Below, piece after piece: positions 8,462 to 15,865 of a DNA stretch of 64,000 nt. Positions within the stretch are counted from its first letter, which is position 1, and every line of letters starts with the position of its first letter. The notes below the pieces were generated by a model, which was not told the origin of the DNA, did no database searches, and worked only from the letters and a program-made list of their open reading frames with translations. Source of the stretch: RBG-16-49-21 sp040768125 (GTDB lineage: Bacteria > Spirochaetota > UBA4802 > UBA5550); the NCBI GenBank assembly GCA_040768125.1, contig JAXGNG010000001.1:1674001-1738000 (forward strand), in the 5' to 3' direction. The position numbers were made by a program, and so were the translations under genes.

Positions 8462-9064
8462 ATGAATGATATCACCACGCTCGAATCCCTGAGAAAACTG
8501 CAGATTATTAGTGCCACGCTTAAGAAGATTTCCGAAATCGGGATCCAGTATGTCACTCTCGATGATATCGCTATAGAGGCCGGTCTTTCTAAGGGTGGGA
8601 TTGCCTACTATTATTCTTCTAAGGAACTTCTCATCAGGGAGGCCTTCCGCGTATTTTTTGATCGGATTTTCCTACGAAGCAGGGAGACAATGGAGCGCTA
8701 CGTGGACCCCATCGATAAGCTCCTCTCATTTGATTGGCTCTATAACTGGAATGATCCTGAAATTGATATCGGCTATTCAATGCTTTTCGACTGCATGTCC
8801 ATGGCGGGGCATGACGCTGAGTTCCAGAAAATGTATCATGAATGGGTGGAGAGCTGGATAGCACTGTTAGTCGTGGCAGTGCGGGATGGAGTTAAAGCAG
8901 GTGAGTTTGCCATTACAGATATTGAGGGAACGGCGAGGGCGATATCATCCATCTACCATGGCATTGCCACTCGCTGGTATCTTGATAAAATTTCTCATTC
9001 TACGGAATGGGCGATTGCATATGCACGGCAGGCGATTCGGGGCTTGCTTAATCTGAAGGAATAA
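8462..9064 (+). CDS. TetR/AcrR-family transcriptional regulator
   Basis: A 200-residue repressor-type protein. Residues about 10-55 hold the TetR helix-turn-helix (YVTLDDIAIEAGLSKGGIAYYY and the following SSKELL helix). The C-terminal 140 residues are the helical ligand and dimer domain, rich in aromatic residues as in regulators of hydrophobic ligands. It stands 20 bases ahead of an SCP2 gene and a seven-gene acyl-CoA operon on the same strand, so it probably controls that operon in response to a lipid or an acyl-CoA. Its own promoter carries two operator-like repeats, which points to autoregulation. The ligand is unknown. Confidence 0.9.
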   Translation: MNDITTLESLRKLQIISATLKKISEIGIQYVTLDDIAIEAGLSKGGIAYYYSSKELLIREAFRVFFDRIFLRSRETMERYVDPIDKLLSFDWLYNWNDPEIDIGYSMLFDCMSMAGHDAEFQKMYHEWVESWIALLVVAVRDGVKAGEFAITDIEGTARAISSIYHGIATRWYLDKISHSTEWAIAYARQAIRGLLNLKE

Positions 9065-9084
9065 ACCAATGGAGGAGGCTGGAA

Positions 9085-9501
9085 ATGGCTGTGTTTGAAA
9101 ATACCGAAAAGATGTACAAAGTCCTGGGGACGCTTTTCAACACCCTGGTCAAGGATCCCTCGGTGGGTCCCCAGTTCGTCGAGGCCGACATCATTATCAA
9201 GTTTCTGATTGATAACCCCTCGGGCGAGATATGGCTGAGCCCCCGGAACGATGGCGAGGTCATATGCGGTTCCACTTCACTCACCCCCACCATCGAAATG
9301 GCACTTTCCGGAGACACCTGTCACAGGTTCTGGCTTCAGGATGTGTCAATGCCCGTTGCCCTGGCGAAGGGGCTGATAAAGGCAAAGGGCCCACTTCCCA
9401 AGGTGCTGAAGCTGCTCCCTCTTCTCAAGCCAGCATACGCGGCCTATCCCGATATCGCTCGTGAACATCAACTGAAAATCCAAGCGAAGAAGGAGGGGTG
9501 A
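9085..9501 (+). CDS. SCP2 sterol/lipid-binding domain protein
   Basis: A 138-residue single-domain protein of the SCP2 (sterol carrier protein 2-like) family. Family signs are the central segment GEIWLSPRNDGEVICG, the strand-helix pattern DTCHRFWLQDVSMPVALAKGLIKAKG and the C-terminal helix LLPLLKPAY. SCP2 domains bind acyl-CoAs, sterols or other lipids in a hydrophobic tunnel. GGAGGAGG precedes the ATG. It is the first gene after the TetR regulator, and the next gene starts 3 bases after its stop, so it heads the lipid operon and may present substrate to the downstream ligase or dehydrogenase. Confidence 0.85.
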   Translation: MAVFENTEKMYKVLGTLFNTLVKDPSVGPQFVEADIIIKFLIDNPSGEIWLSPRNDGEVICGSTSLTPTIEMALSGDTCHRFWLQDVSMPVALAKGLIKAKGPLPKVLKLLPLLKPAYAAYPDIAREHQLKIQAKKEG

Positions 9502-9504
9502 GGT

Positions 9505-10182
9505 ATGAGCGTGGAACGGAGCCTCAAGCAGTTTGAAACCGATCGCAGGGAGGCCGCCGGAATCGCGGCGCGTCTTCTCCTGGCCTCCGGAACGACGTCG
9601 CCGAGGGTGGGGGGCGTCGGTGAATGCACCATCCACATCATAGACGACGAGTGCGATATCGAGGAGCTTGCCATAAAGGTGGAGGAGATGGCTGTTGAGT
9701 CCGACGCGTGGAAGTTCTTCCGGCGCGACGCCGCCATGCTGCGTGACGCCGATGCCGTTCTTGTTATTACCTCTCTCCGCTGCCTGACCGACCCGGCCGA
9801 TATCAACTGCAACATGTGCGGCAAGCTGACCTGCGAGTACTACCGCCAGTCCGAACTCCTTCCGGCCGGCCCGGGTGTTGCCTACACGGGACCCCTTTGC
9901 GTGTTCAGGGCGAACAACATGGCCTATGCCATCGACGGGATCATATCCATGGCGAGGAACATGGGAATCGATTACGGTGTGTTCTGGTCTGCCGGCGCCG
10001 CGGCGATGAGGATGAAGATCGTTCCCAGAGATACCGGTTTTTGCGTGGCCATCGGCATATCGATCACGGAAAAGAGCCCCTTCCGGGATGTCCCGAAGCG
10101 ATATGACGAGATGAACGAGCGCACGATGAACGACCGCATCATCAGGAGGCTCTGGCCCCAGTTCAGGTCGATTTACAGTTAA
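9505..10182 (+). CDS. DUF2148 ferredoxin-domain protein (first copy)
   Basis: A 225-residue protein of the DUF2148 family, described only as containing a ferredoxin-like domain. The Cys cluster C-N-M-C-G-K-L-T-C (about residues 109-117) and a later Cys in YTGPLCVF give the C-x2-C-x4-C-x(n)-C spacing expected for a 4Fe-4S cluster. An N-terminal alpha/beta region precedes it. The start lies 3 bases after the SCP2 stop with a ribosome site in the SCP2 tail. A second DUF2148 gene follows. Function is unknown. In this operon the pair could be an electron carrier or reductase working with the acyl-CoA dehydrogenase. Confidence 0.8.
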   Translation: MSVERSLKQFETDRREAAGIAARLLLASGTTSPRVGGVGECTIHIIDDECDIEELAIKVEEMAVESDAWKFFRRDAAMLRDADAVLVITSLRCLTDPADINCNMCGKLTCEYYRQSELLPAGPGVAYTGPLCVFRANNMAYAIDGIISMARNMGIDYGVFWSAGAAAMRMKIVPRDTGFCVAIGISITEKSPFRDVPKRYDEMNERTMNDRIIRRLWPQFRSIYS

Positions 10183-10207
10183 TTCCGCGGACACGAGGAG
10201 GAATGCA

Positions 10208-10855
10208 ATGGCGATACAGGAAATGGATATACTTTTACGCGGAGGGCTTGATCGGGCCGTTGAGCTGATGGTTGTGGCGGCCCACAACAGCTACCGCTTC
10301 GGGAACAGGAACACCGTGAAGATCATAAGCGTGGGCAACGAGGAGATGGAGGAGATCGCCGAGTTTGCCTATTCCCTTGGCGACATGTCTCCCCTGGCGG
10401 CGCGGGACGGGAGGTTTCTCCGGGAACTCATCAAGGAGCCCTGCGCGCTTCTCATCATGGGCGACAAAAGAAAGTCGGACCTCAACTTCAATTGCGGCGC
10501 CTGCGGATTCAGGACATGCGCCGAATTGAACAAGGCGGAAGAGATGGAGTCCCTGACATCCCGGGGGCCCAGCTGCCAGTTTAAAAATCTCAACCTGAAT
10601 ATCGCCGTGGACGCCGCCGCGGCGATGGCGTGGCGCCTGGGTCTCCACTGCCGCGTGTTCAGCACCCTTGCCATGGCGGCCTTCGCCCTCGGCATCATCC
10701 CCGACGTGGACATCGTTTCCAGCGTCTCGGTGAGCGTTGCGAAGGTCGATCCCTTCTTCGACCGTCATAAGTTCTGGACCCAGGAGCACTGGGACGAGAC
10801 CTTCCAGAAGGAGTTCCCGACCTTCACGCGGGGCTTTATCGGGGCCATCGAATAG
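10208..10855 (+). CDS. DUF2148 ferredoxin-domain protein (second copy)
   Basis: A 215-residue paralogue of the preceding gene. The cluster motif is C-G-A-C-G-F-R-T-C followed by a fourth Cys in GPSCQF, close to the CGxCGxxTC type of Fe-S binding loop. The two copies share overall layout (N-terminal alpha/beta domain, Cys loop near residue 100, then an Ala-rich helix and the V-S-V-S-V-A-K strand) but are clearly diverged, so they may form a heterodimer. GAGGAGG precedes the ATG. The acyl-CoA ligase starts 10 bases downstream. Reaction unknown. Confidence 0.8.
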   Translation: MAIQEMDILLRGGLDRAVELMVVAAHNSYRFGNRNTVKIISVGNEEMEEIAEFAYSLGDMSPLAARDGRFLRELIKEPCALLIMGDKRKSDLNFNCGACGFRTCAELNKAEEMESLTSRGPSCQFKNLNLNIAVDAAAAMAWRLGLHCRVFSTLAMAAFALGIIPDVDIVSSVSVSVAKVDPFFDRHKFWTQEHWDETFQKEFPTFTRGFIGAIE

Positions 10856-10865
10856 GAGGAGCGTC

Positions 10866-12476
10866 ATGTCGAAATCGCATCTCAATCCGGTCATCGCGTC
10901 GCATTTAGTTGAAATAAAGGCGGAGGAGAGCCCCGACACTGAAATCTACGTTTTCGAACGGGGCGACCATGGCGAGGATATCATCACTTACCGGGACCTC
11001 CACGAAAACGCCAACAGGATCGCGCGGCTTCTGCTCGACAGCGGCCTGAAGACGGGCGACACCTTCGCCGTTTTCATGCGGAATTACCCCGAGTTCGTCT
11101 ATTCCCTCGTGGCGGGGACCACCATTGGCGCGATCATGGTGCCCATTGATCCGCGATCCCGGGGGGAGCGGCTGAAGTACCTCCTGACCAACAGCGGAGC
11201 CAGGGCGGCCATCGTATCAGTCGAGTGCCTCGAACAGCTCGAGGAGGTGCTGACCGAGGTGCCTGACCTGAAGTTCGTCACCGTGGCCTACCAGCGCGAT
11301 ATCGGCATGACCGAGTCGTCGAAGTACCACGCCCTGAACGAGACCCTCGCCGCGGATTCGTGGAAGACCGTTGACCAGATGATCCTCGACGTGCGTCATC
11401 CCATGCAGATCATCTACACCTCCGGCACCACGGGGGAGCCGAAGGGCGTGGCGATCCGCAACAACCGCACGGGTCTGTTCAACATCCTGAACCGCATCGT
11501 GTGGCGCTATAAAAAAGACGATATCCTCTACAACGGGCTGTCCCTGACGCACGGGAACGCCCAGGCGGTGACGCTTTTCCCGGCCCTTGCCCTGGGGATC
11601 AAGGCGGTCTTCAGCCCGCGCTTCACCAAGAGCAGGATATGGGACATCTGCAGGAAATACGGCTGCACCTCCTTCTCGTCCCTTGGCGGCATGTTGGCGG
11701 GAATATTCAACGAGCCGGAACGCCCTGATGATGGTGACAACCCCGTGAGGACGGTGGTGAGCGCCGGGACGCCGCGGCCCATATGGGAGGCCTTTGAAAA
11801 GCGCTTTAACGTAAAGATCCTCGAATGGTATGGCTCCGTTGAGGGGGGATTCGCTTACAAGCCGATCGGCCAGGGGCCCGTGGGTTCATTCGGGAAACCG
11901 GTGCCCGGCGTCATGGAGTTCAAGGTGGTGGGGGACGATGACGCCGAAGTGCCCGTGGGGGAGTCCGGCGAACTGATCTGCCGCATGCTGAAGGGGGAGA
12001 CGAAGGTCGATTATCTCGGGAGGCCCGAGGATTCGAAGGAAAAAACCAGGGGAGGGTGGCTCCGGACCGGGGACATGGTTCACCGGGACGAGCAGGGCTG
12101 GTACTTCTTCGATTTCCGGAAGGGCACGGAGCTGCGCCGCGCCGGCGACTTTATCCAGCCGGAATACGTGGAGTCGGTGATCGGGGCCCATGGCGACGTG
12201 AGCGAGGTGTGCGTCTTTGGTATACCCGCGGAATCGGGCGCGCCCGGCGAGAGTGATCTCGTGGCGGCAATCGAGCCCTTCGAGGGCAGGAAAGCGGACC
12301 CGGCCTCGCTGTTTGCACTCTGCAAAAAAGACATGGAGAAGAACTTCATTCCTTCGTATATCATGGTCGTTGAGAAGATCCCGAAGACGCTCACGGAAAA
12401 GCCGATCGCCAGGCAGTTGAGGGAGATGTTTGACCGAGGGGAGGGAGAGAGATATTCCCTCGCGGATTTCGCCTGA
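10866..12476 (+). CDS. AMP-binding acyl-CoA ligase (CaiC-like)
   Basis: A 536-residue member of the ANL superfamily that activates a carboxylic acid to its CoA thioester with ATP. The AMP-binding signature YTSGTTGEPKG lies near residue 185, the EWYGSVEGG motif near 323 and the hinge/TGD motif LRTGDMVHRDEQGWYFFDFR near 400. The C-terminal lysine motif TLTEKP is present. Overall it is most like the crotonobetaine/carnitine-CoA ligase group. The start at 10866 has AGGAGGA about 6 bases upstream. It sits between the Fe-S proteins and the acyl-CoA dehydrogenase, so it presumably makes the operon's entry acyl-CoA. Confidence 0.9.
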   Translation: MSKSHLNPVIASHLVEIKAEESPDTEIYVFERGDHGEDIITYRDLHENANRIARLLLDSGLKTGDTFAVFMRNYPEFVYSLVAGTTIGAIMVPIDPRSRGERLKYLLTNSGARAAIVSVECLEQLEEVLTEVPDLKFVTVAYQRDIGMTESSKYHALNETLAADSWKTVDQMILDVRHPMQIIYTSGTTGEPKGVAIRNNRTGLFNILNRIVWRYKKDDILYNGLSLTHGNAQAVTLFPALALGIKAVFSPRFTKSRIWDICRKYGCTSFSSLGGMLAGIFNEPERPDDGDNPVRTVVSAGTPRPIWEAFEKRFNVKILEWYGSVEGGFAYKPIGQGPVGSFGKPVPGVMEFKVVGDDDAEVPVGESGELICRMLKGETKVDYLGRPEDSKEKTRGGWLRTGDMVHRDEQGWYFFDFRKGTELRRAGDFIQPEYVESVIGAHGDVSEVCVFGIPAESGAPGESDLVAAIEPFEGRKADPASLFALCKKDMEKNFIPSYIMVVEKIPKTLTEKPIARQLREMFDRGEGERYSLADFA

Positions 12477-12539
12477 TCGTCGATCCGCGCAAGAAACAAG
12501 TTTCATGAATAGCAATGATGCGCCCAGAAGGAGGATGGC

Positions 12540-13778
12540 ATGACCTACACTGAACTCGACCTTGATCTTACCGATGACCACGTGGCCCTGAAGGAGGCCG
12601 TTCGGAAGTTCTCCATGAATGTACTGAGGCCGGCGTCCCTTGAACTTGATAAAATGACCGCGGAGCAGGTGATCGCCCCCGGCTCGCCCTACTGGGAATG
12701 CATGCGCAAGATGTACGAGCTGAACTACCACACGGTGCTCATTTCCGACGCCTACGGGGGCCTCGGCCTCGATCCCCTGGGCGTGCATATATTCTGGGAG
12801 GAGCTCGCCTACGGCAGCGCGGGGTTCGCGGTCTCCCTGGGGTGCAGCTGCTTTAATGCTTTTTACGCATCGATGATAGCAGAGGACAGGATCGTGGAAA
12901 AATATATCACGCCCTTTGTGGAGTGCCGGGATGCCAGTGTGATGAGCTGCTGGGGCATCACGGAGCCGGACCACGGATCCGACAACCTGATGCCCGCGAC
13001 GACTTTTTTCCGTGATTCGAAGATCACCCAGCAGGTAAAAGTGAAAAAGAAGAACGGTGAGTGGGTGATCAACGGCCAGAAGTCGGCCTGGATATCCAAC
13101 GGCCCCGTGGCCAGCAACATATCCCTTTTCGTCAGCATTGATCCGAGCCTCGGCATGTCGGGGGGCGGGATCTGTCTCGTGGACCTGGACCAGAAGGGCG
13201 TGAGCCGCGGAAAGCCCCTTGACAAGATGGGACAGCGCGAGCTTCCCCAGGGAGAGGTATTTTTCGACAATGCCGTCTGTCCCGCGGAGTTCATGATTGT
13301 TGACCCGGAAAGCTACGAGTTGATGACGGAGCTCACCCTGGCCCACGCCAACGCCACCATGGGGGCCTACTTCACTGGCGTGGCCCAGGCGGCCTACGAC
13401 CTGGCGCTCCAGTACTCGACCGAGAGGATACAGGGAGGGAAGCGTCTCTGCGACCACCAGTGGGTCCAGAAAAAGCTTTTCGAAATGTTCACGAAAACCG
13501 CCACGGCGCGCTCCTTTTCCCGCGACGCCATGGTCTACAACATGAACACGACCCCCCCGGACGTGAAGTACTCCATTGCCTCGAAGATATACTGCACCCA
13601 GGCGGCCTTCGAGGTGACCAACGACGCGGTGCAGATATTCGGGGGCTATGGCCTCTCGAAGGAGCTGCCCATCGAAAAGCTCTTCCGCGACGCAAGGGCG
13701 GGACTCATCGAGGACGGATCGAACGACTCCCTCGGCATCACCGCCGGCTCCATGATCATCAGGGAGGTGACGGGATGA
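12540..13778 (+). CDS. Acyl-CoA dehydrogenase
   Basis: A 412-residue flavoprotein that inserts the alpha-beta double bond into an acyl-CoA. Family features: the N-terminal helical domain, the FAD/substrate loop WGITEPDHGSD (about 140-150), the middle beta domain with KSAWISNGPVA, and the C-terminal helices with QIFGGYGLSKELPIEKLFRD. The segment GLIEDGSND near residue 395 places a Glu where many family members have the catalytic base. AGGAGG lies 6-8 bases before the ATG. The stop codon overlaps the next start (ATGA), indicating translational coupling to the thiolase. Confidence 0.93.
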   Translation: MTYTELDLDLTDDHVALKEAVRKFSMNVLRPASLELDKMTAEQVIAPGSPYWECMRKMYELNYHTVLISDAYGGLGLDPLGVHIFWEELAYGSAGFAVSLGCSCFNAFYASMIAEDRIVEKYITPFVECRDASVMSCWGITEPDHGSDNLMPATTFFRDSKITQQVKVKKKNGEWVINGQKSAWISNGPVASNISLFVSIDPSLGMSGGGICLVDLDQKGVSRGKPLDKMGQRELPQGEVFFDNAVCPAEFMIVDPESYELMTELTLAHANATMGAYFTGVAQAAYDLALQYSTERIQGGKRLCDHQWVQKKLFEMFTKTATARSFSRDAMVYNMNTTPPDVKYSIASKIYCTQAAFEVTNDAVQIFGGYGLSKELPIEKLFRDARAGLIEDGSNDSLGITAGSMIIREVTG

Positions 13779-15022
13779 TGGACCAGGTCTATATCATCGG
13801 TTCCGGGATGATCCGGTTCAACAAGTACCCCGAGGGGAACGTGAGGTCCATGGCGGAGGAGGCGATACTCCTGGCCCTCCAGGACGCCGGCCTTGAAAAG
13901 AAAGACCTCCAGGCGGCGTTTTTTTCAAACACCTTCTGGGGAATGTTCGACAACCAGCATTCGATCCGCGGCCAGGTGGTGTTCCGTGGCATGGGGATCG
14001 ACAGGATCCCGGTGACCAATGTGGAAAACGCCTGCGCCGGGGCATCCACGGCCCTCCACGGGGCTTACACGGGGATACGCGCCGGTATGTTCGATATCGC
14101 CATCGCCGTGGGGTCCGAGAAGATCACCAACCCGAACAAGGGCATGTCCCTGGGGGCCTATGCCTCCTGCATGGACGTGGGGAACCTCGAGAAGCATATC
14201 AGCATGATCGTCGAGGTGGGGAAGTCCTTTAAGAATCTCACCATTCCGGATCAGGACCCGTCGAAGCCGGGGGAGGGAAGGAGCATATTCATGGACGCCT
14301 ATGCCATCGGCGCCCGGTGGCACATGGACCGCTTCGGATCAACGCAGCGCCAGCTTGCGGTGATCTGCGCGAAGAACCATTTCCACGGCTCGCTCAATCC
14401 TTTGTCACAGTACCAGCACGACATGTCCGTGGAGGAGGTCCTGGCGGACAGGGAGGTCGCCTGGCCCCTCACCCGGGCAATGTGCGCCCCCGTGGGGGAC
14501 GGCGCCGCCGCGGCGATCGTCTGCTCGGAGCGGTTCCTGAAGCGCCTGACCGGCCCACGGGCCGTGAAGATTCGCGCCTCGGTCCTGGGGCAGGGGAGCG
14601 ACCGGGACCTTGACGGGGAGGACATCGGCGAGCGACTGAGCCGCGAGGCCTATAACGCGGCGGGCCTGGGGCCCGGGGACATTGACCTCGCAGAGCTCCA
14701 CGACGCCACATCATGGGGGGAGCTCCACCAGACCGAGGTCATGGGCTTCTGCCCCCCGGGCGAGGGAGGTCCCTACGCGGAAACCGGGGCCACGCGCCTC
14801 GGGGGAGCGAGGCCGATCAACACGAGCGGGGGCCTTGAGTGCCGGGGCCATCCCATTGGTGCGTCGGGACTCGCCCAGATACATGAGCTGGTGCTCCAGC
14901 TCCGCGGCGAGGCGGGGAAGCGCCAGGTCGAGGGGGCACGCATCGGCCTCGCGGAGAACGGCGGGGGGAATATCGGCGTCGAAGAGGCGGCCATGTGCAT
15001 CCATATACTCGAGAAGGCGTGA
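13775..15022 (+). CDS. Thiolase-family acetyltransferase (SCPx/non-decarboxylating type), catalytic residues intact
   Basis: A 415-residue thiolase that would cleave a 3-ketoacyl-CoA with CoA. The nucleophile is Cys87 in NACAGAST, and the general base is His359 in the GHP motif (ECRGHPIGASG). Both are present, unlike two homologues in the 52-55 kb cluster. The initiator is ATG at 13775 or 13778, overlapping the dehydrogenase stop, with GGAGGTGA upstream. It completes a beta-oxidation-like set with the ligase, the dehydrogenase and the following SDR. The hydratase is not in this operon and may be the crotonase at 57670. Confidence 0.9.
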   Translation: MMDQVYIIGSGMIRFNKYPEGNVRSMAEEAILLALQDAGLEKKDLQAAFFSNTFWGMFDNQHSIRGQVVFRGMGIDRIPVTNVENACAGASTALHGAYTGIRAGMFDIAIAVGSEKITNPNKGMSLGAYASCMDVGNLEKHISMIVEVGKSFKNLTIPDQDPSKPGEGRSIFMDAYAIGARWHMDRFGSTQRQLAVICAKNHFHGSLNPLSQYQHDMSVEEVLADREVAWPLTRAMCAPVGDGAAAAIVCSERFLKRLTGPRAVKIRASVLGQGSDRDLDGEDIGERLSREAYNAAGLGPGDIDLAELHDATSWGELHQTEVMGFCPPGEGGPYAETGATRLGGARPINTSGGLECRGHPIGASGLAQIHELVLQLRGEAGKRQVEGARIGLAENGGGNIGVEEAAMCIHILEKA

Positions 15023-15024
15023 TC

Positions 15025-15834
15025 GTGGGGAAGTACGATCTCAGGGGGAAGCACGTTCTCATCACCGGCGCCTCGTCGGGTATCGGGAGGGAGATTGCGC
15101 GATGCGCCGCGGCGGAGGGGGCGCACTGCGCGCTCCACGCGCCGCCCTCCGAAAGGGAGGCACTCCGGGACCTGGCGCGGGAGCTTGAAGGGGCACACGG
15201 CGTGAGGACCTGGTGCTTTTTCGGCGATTTCGTGAAACCATCGGCCACGCGGAAGCTGCATGAAGAGGTTATGGCGAGGCTGCCCCGTGTCGACGTGCTG
15301 GTCAACAACGCGGGTGTCATGGCATACGGCAATTTCCATGAACTCCCGATGGATCGACTGGAAGACGTCGTCCGGGTCAACGCCATGGCCTACCTCTCCC
15401 TCATGCGGCTTGTTATTCCCGGCATGGTGTCCCGTCGTGACGGCAGGATCCTGAACGTGAGCTCCACCTCGGCCTTCCAGCCGTGCCCCCACCACGCGGT
15501 GTACGGCGCGGCGAAGTCCCTGGTCCAGAACCTTTCCGAGGCGGTCAACCGGGAGCTCCGGGGAACCGTGGTGCGGATCATCGCCTTCTGCCCTTCCTAT
15601 ACCGATACGCCGCTGTTGAAAAGCGAGGGCTTCCCCGAGCGGGTCAGGTGGTATCGCGTGAGCGGCCTCCCGTCTCCTGCAACGGTTGCCCGCCATGGGA
15701 TCAGGGCCCTGGTGAGGGGGAAGGCGGTATACATACCCGGATTGAGGAACAGGCTCATCCATACCGTGCTGAACAGGATGCTGCCCAGGAGGGCGATAGA
15801 CTGGATATCGGATTTCGTTCTGAGGCCCGGGTGA
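15025..15834 (+). CDS. Short-chain dehydrogenase/reductase
   Basis: A 269-residue NAD(P)-dependent oxidoreductase. The cofactor motif GASSGIG follows HVLITG at about residue 10. The NNAG motif (VLVNNAGVMAYG) and the catalytic triad Ser in NVSSTSAFQ and Y-G-A-A-K are all present. A GTG at 15025, two bases after the thiolase stop and with GAGAAGG upstream, is the best start. The C-terminal region is basic and moderately hydrophobic (LIHTVLNRMLPRRAIDWI), which may attach it to the membrane. As last gene of the lipid operon it probably oxidises a hydroxyacyl or hydroxysteroid-like intermediate. Confidence 0.9.
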   Translation: MGKYDLRGKHVLITGASSGIGREIARCAAAEGAHCALHAPPSEREALRDLARELEGAHGVRTWCFFGDFVKPSATRKLHEEVMARLPRVDVLVNNAGVMAYGNFHELPMDRLEDVVRVNAMAYLSLMRLVIPGMVSRRDGRILNVSSTSAFQPCPHHAVYGAAKSLVQNLSEAVNRELRGTVVRIIAFCPSYTDTPLLKSEGFPERVRWYRVSGLPSPATVARHGIRALVRGKAVYIPGLRNRLIHTVLNRMLPRRAIDWISDFVLRPG

Positions 15835-15865
15835 TCGAGGCGATCCCCAGGGCATTTGTGTCGCT

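Noticed and set aside
11886..13457. Long minus-strand open frame opposite the acyl-CoA ligase and dehydrogenase
   Set aside because: Shadow of GC-rich coding sequence; the opposite strand encodes two clear enzymes with ribosome sites.
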